Below, piece by piece: positions 5,300-5,679 of a DNA stretch of 5,679 nucleotides. How positions within the stretch are numbered: the first letter of the stretch is position 1; each line of letters starts with the position of its first letter. A model generated the notes under the pieces. It was not told the DNA's origin. It ran no database searches and saw only the letters and a program-made list of their open reading frames with translations. Made by a program: the position numbers and the translations under genes. The DNA is from Betaproteobacteria bacterium. GTDB lineage: Bacteria > Pseudomonadota > Gammaproteobacteria > Burkholderiales > Burkholderiaceae_C. Where the stretch lies: positions 1 through 5,679 of the forward strand of contig CANFOR010000185.1 in the NCBI GenBank assembly GCA_947448675.1. Reading direction: 5' to 3'.

Positions 5300-5679
5300 C
5301 CCTGATCGCCATTGTTCTGGCCACCTTGCTCGCTGGCATTGGCAGCGTGTGGCTGGCTGCCGGTTTGCTGCGCCTGCGCTGGCTCGGCCAACACGGCAGT
5401 GTGGGCGCGCAGCATTTGCTGAGCTTGGCCGCGGGCGCTTTGCTGGCCACGGCTTTTATGCATTTGCTGCCCGAGGCCTTTGAGTCCACCGTCGGCCCAC
5501 ACGCATTGTTTGCCACGCTGCTGCTAGGCCTGGTGTTTTTCTTTTTGCTCGACAAGGCCGAGCTGTGGCACCACGGGCACGAGCACCACCACGGGCATGC
5601 GCATGCAGAGCACGGCCATGTAGCCCACACGCACAGCAGCGGTGGCGGCAGTTGGGCCGTGCTCACTGGCGACAGCGTG
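5296..5679 (+). CDS. ZIP family divalent metal transporter, 5' part (3' end outside window)
   Basis: The first 128 residues of a ZIP (zinc/iron-regulated-like) permease, which moves Zn2+, Fe2+ or related cations into the cytoplasm. Three membrane helices are visible: about 2-24 (LIAIVLATLLAGIGSVWLAA), 35-58 (ending in ATAFMHLLPEAFE, the ZIP helix II signature) and 67-88 (LFATLLLGLVFFFLLDKAE). A His-rich cytoplasmic-type loop (92-113) has 12 His in 22 residues and is the variable metal-binding loop between helices III and IV. The frame ends at WAVLTGDSV, just where helix IV with the expected HN..D metal-site motif should begin, so its key residues are not visible. The ATG overlaps the hydrolase stop (ATGA) and only a distant AAGG precedes it, indicating translational coupling. 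The metal cannot be decided from this part. Confidence 0.9.
   Translation, partial: MTLIAIVLATLLAGIGSVWLAAGLLRLRWLGQHGSVGAQHLLSLAAGALLATAFMHLLPEAFESTVGPHALFATLLLGLVFFFLLDKAELWHHGHEHHHGHAHAEHGHVAHTHSSGGGSWAVLTGDSV

Overview
The window looks like an ordinary chromosomal segment of a GC-rich betaproteobacterium, most likely Burkholderiales and probably family Comamonadaceae (Rhodoferax/Polaromonas/Acidovorax relatives). This rests on the protein style of CysE, DarP, Mog and the dienelactone hydrolase, and on an AGCTA-A/T-tract-TAGCT mini-repeat of a kind I recall as common in that family. No database search was possible, so the placement is an inference. I see no tRNA, rRNA, CRISPR array, insertion sequence or phage gene.

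Layout. At the left edge (1-519, +) is the 3' part of cysE, serine O-acetyltransferase. It faces a block of five minus-strand genes. In the direction of transcription these are a 4-oxalocrotonate-tautomerase-like small protein (4320-4126), darP/yjgA (4084-3371), mog (3384-2731, overlapping darP by 14 bases), a secreted LysM-FecR protein (2718-1294, starting 12 bases after the mog stop codon) and a stand-alone cyclic-nucleotide-binding-domain protein (1163-564). On the right, diverging from the tautomerase across 82 bases, are a probable Tat-exported dienelactone hydrolase family protein (4403-5299, +) and, overlapping it by 4 bases (ATGA), the 5' part of a ZIP-family metal transporter that runs off the window (5296-5679, +).

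How the genes fit together. DarP (50S subunit maturation) and Mog (molybdopterin adenylylation) are housekeeping proteins, probably translationally coupled. The LysM-FecR protein and the cyclic-nucleotide-binding protein lie next to each other and may form an envelope-plus-cytoplasm signalling pair. The second has a candidate promoter of its own in the 115-base gap, with an 11-base dyad just upstream of its -35. The hydrolase and the ZIP gene are almost certainly one transcript. The window is tightly packed: no gene-free stretch exceeds about 130 bases. No clear Rho-independent terminator was found in the convergent 44-base gap between cysE and the cyclic-nucleotide-binding gene.

Novelty. I do not see a convincing undescribed system. 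The items most worth a second look are the LysM-FecR/orphan cyclic-nucleotide-binding pair, the inverted repeat with a T8 tract inside the FecR signal-peptide codons, and the tautomerase with Asp where canonical 4-OT has Arg39.
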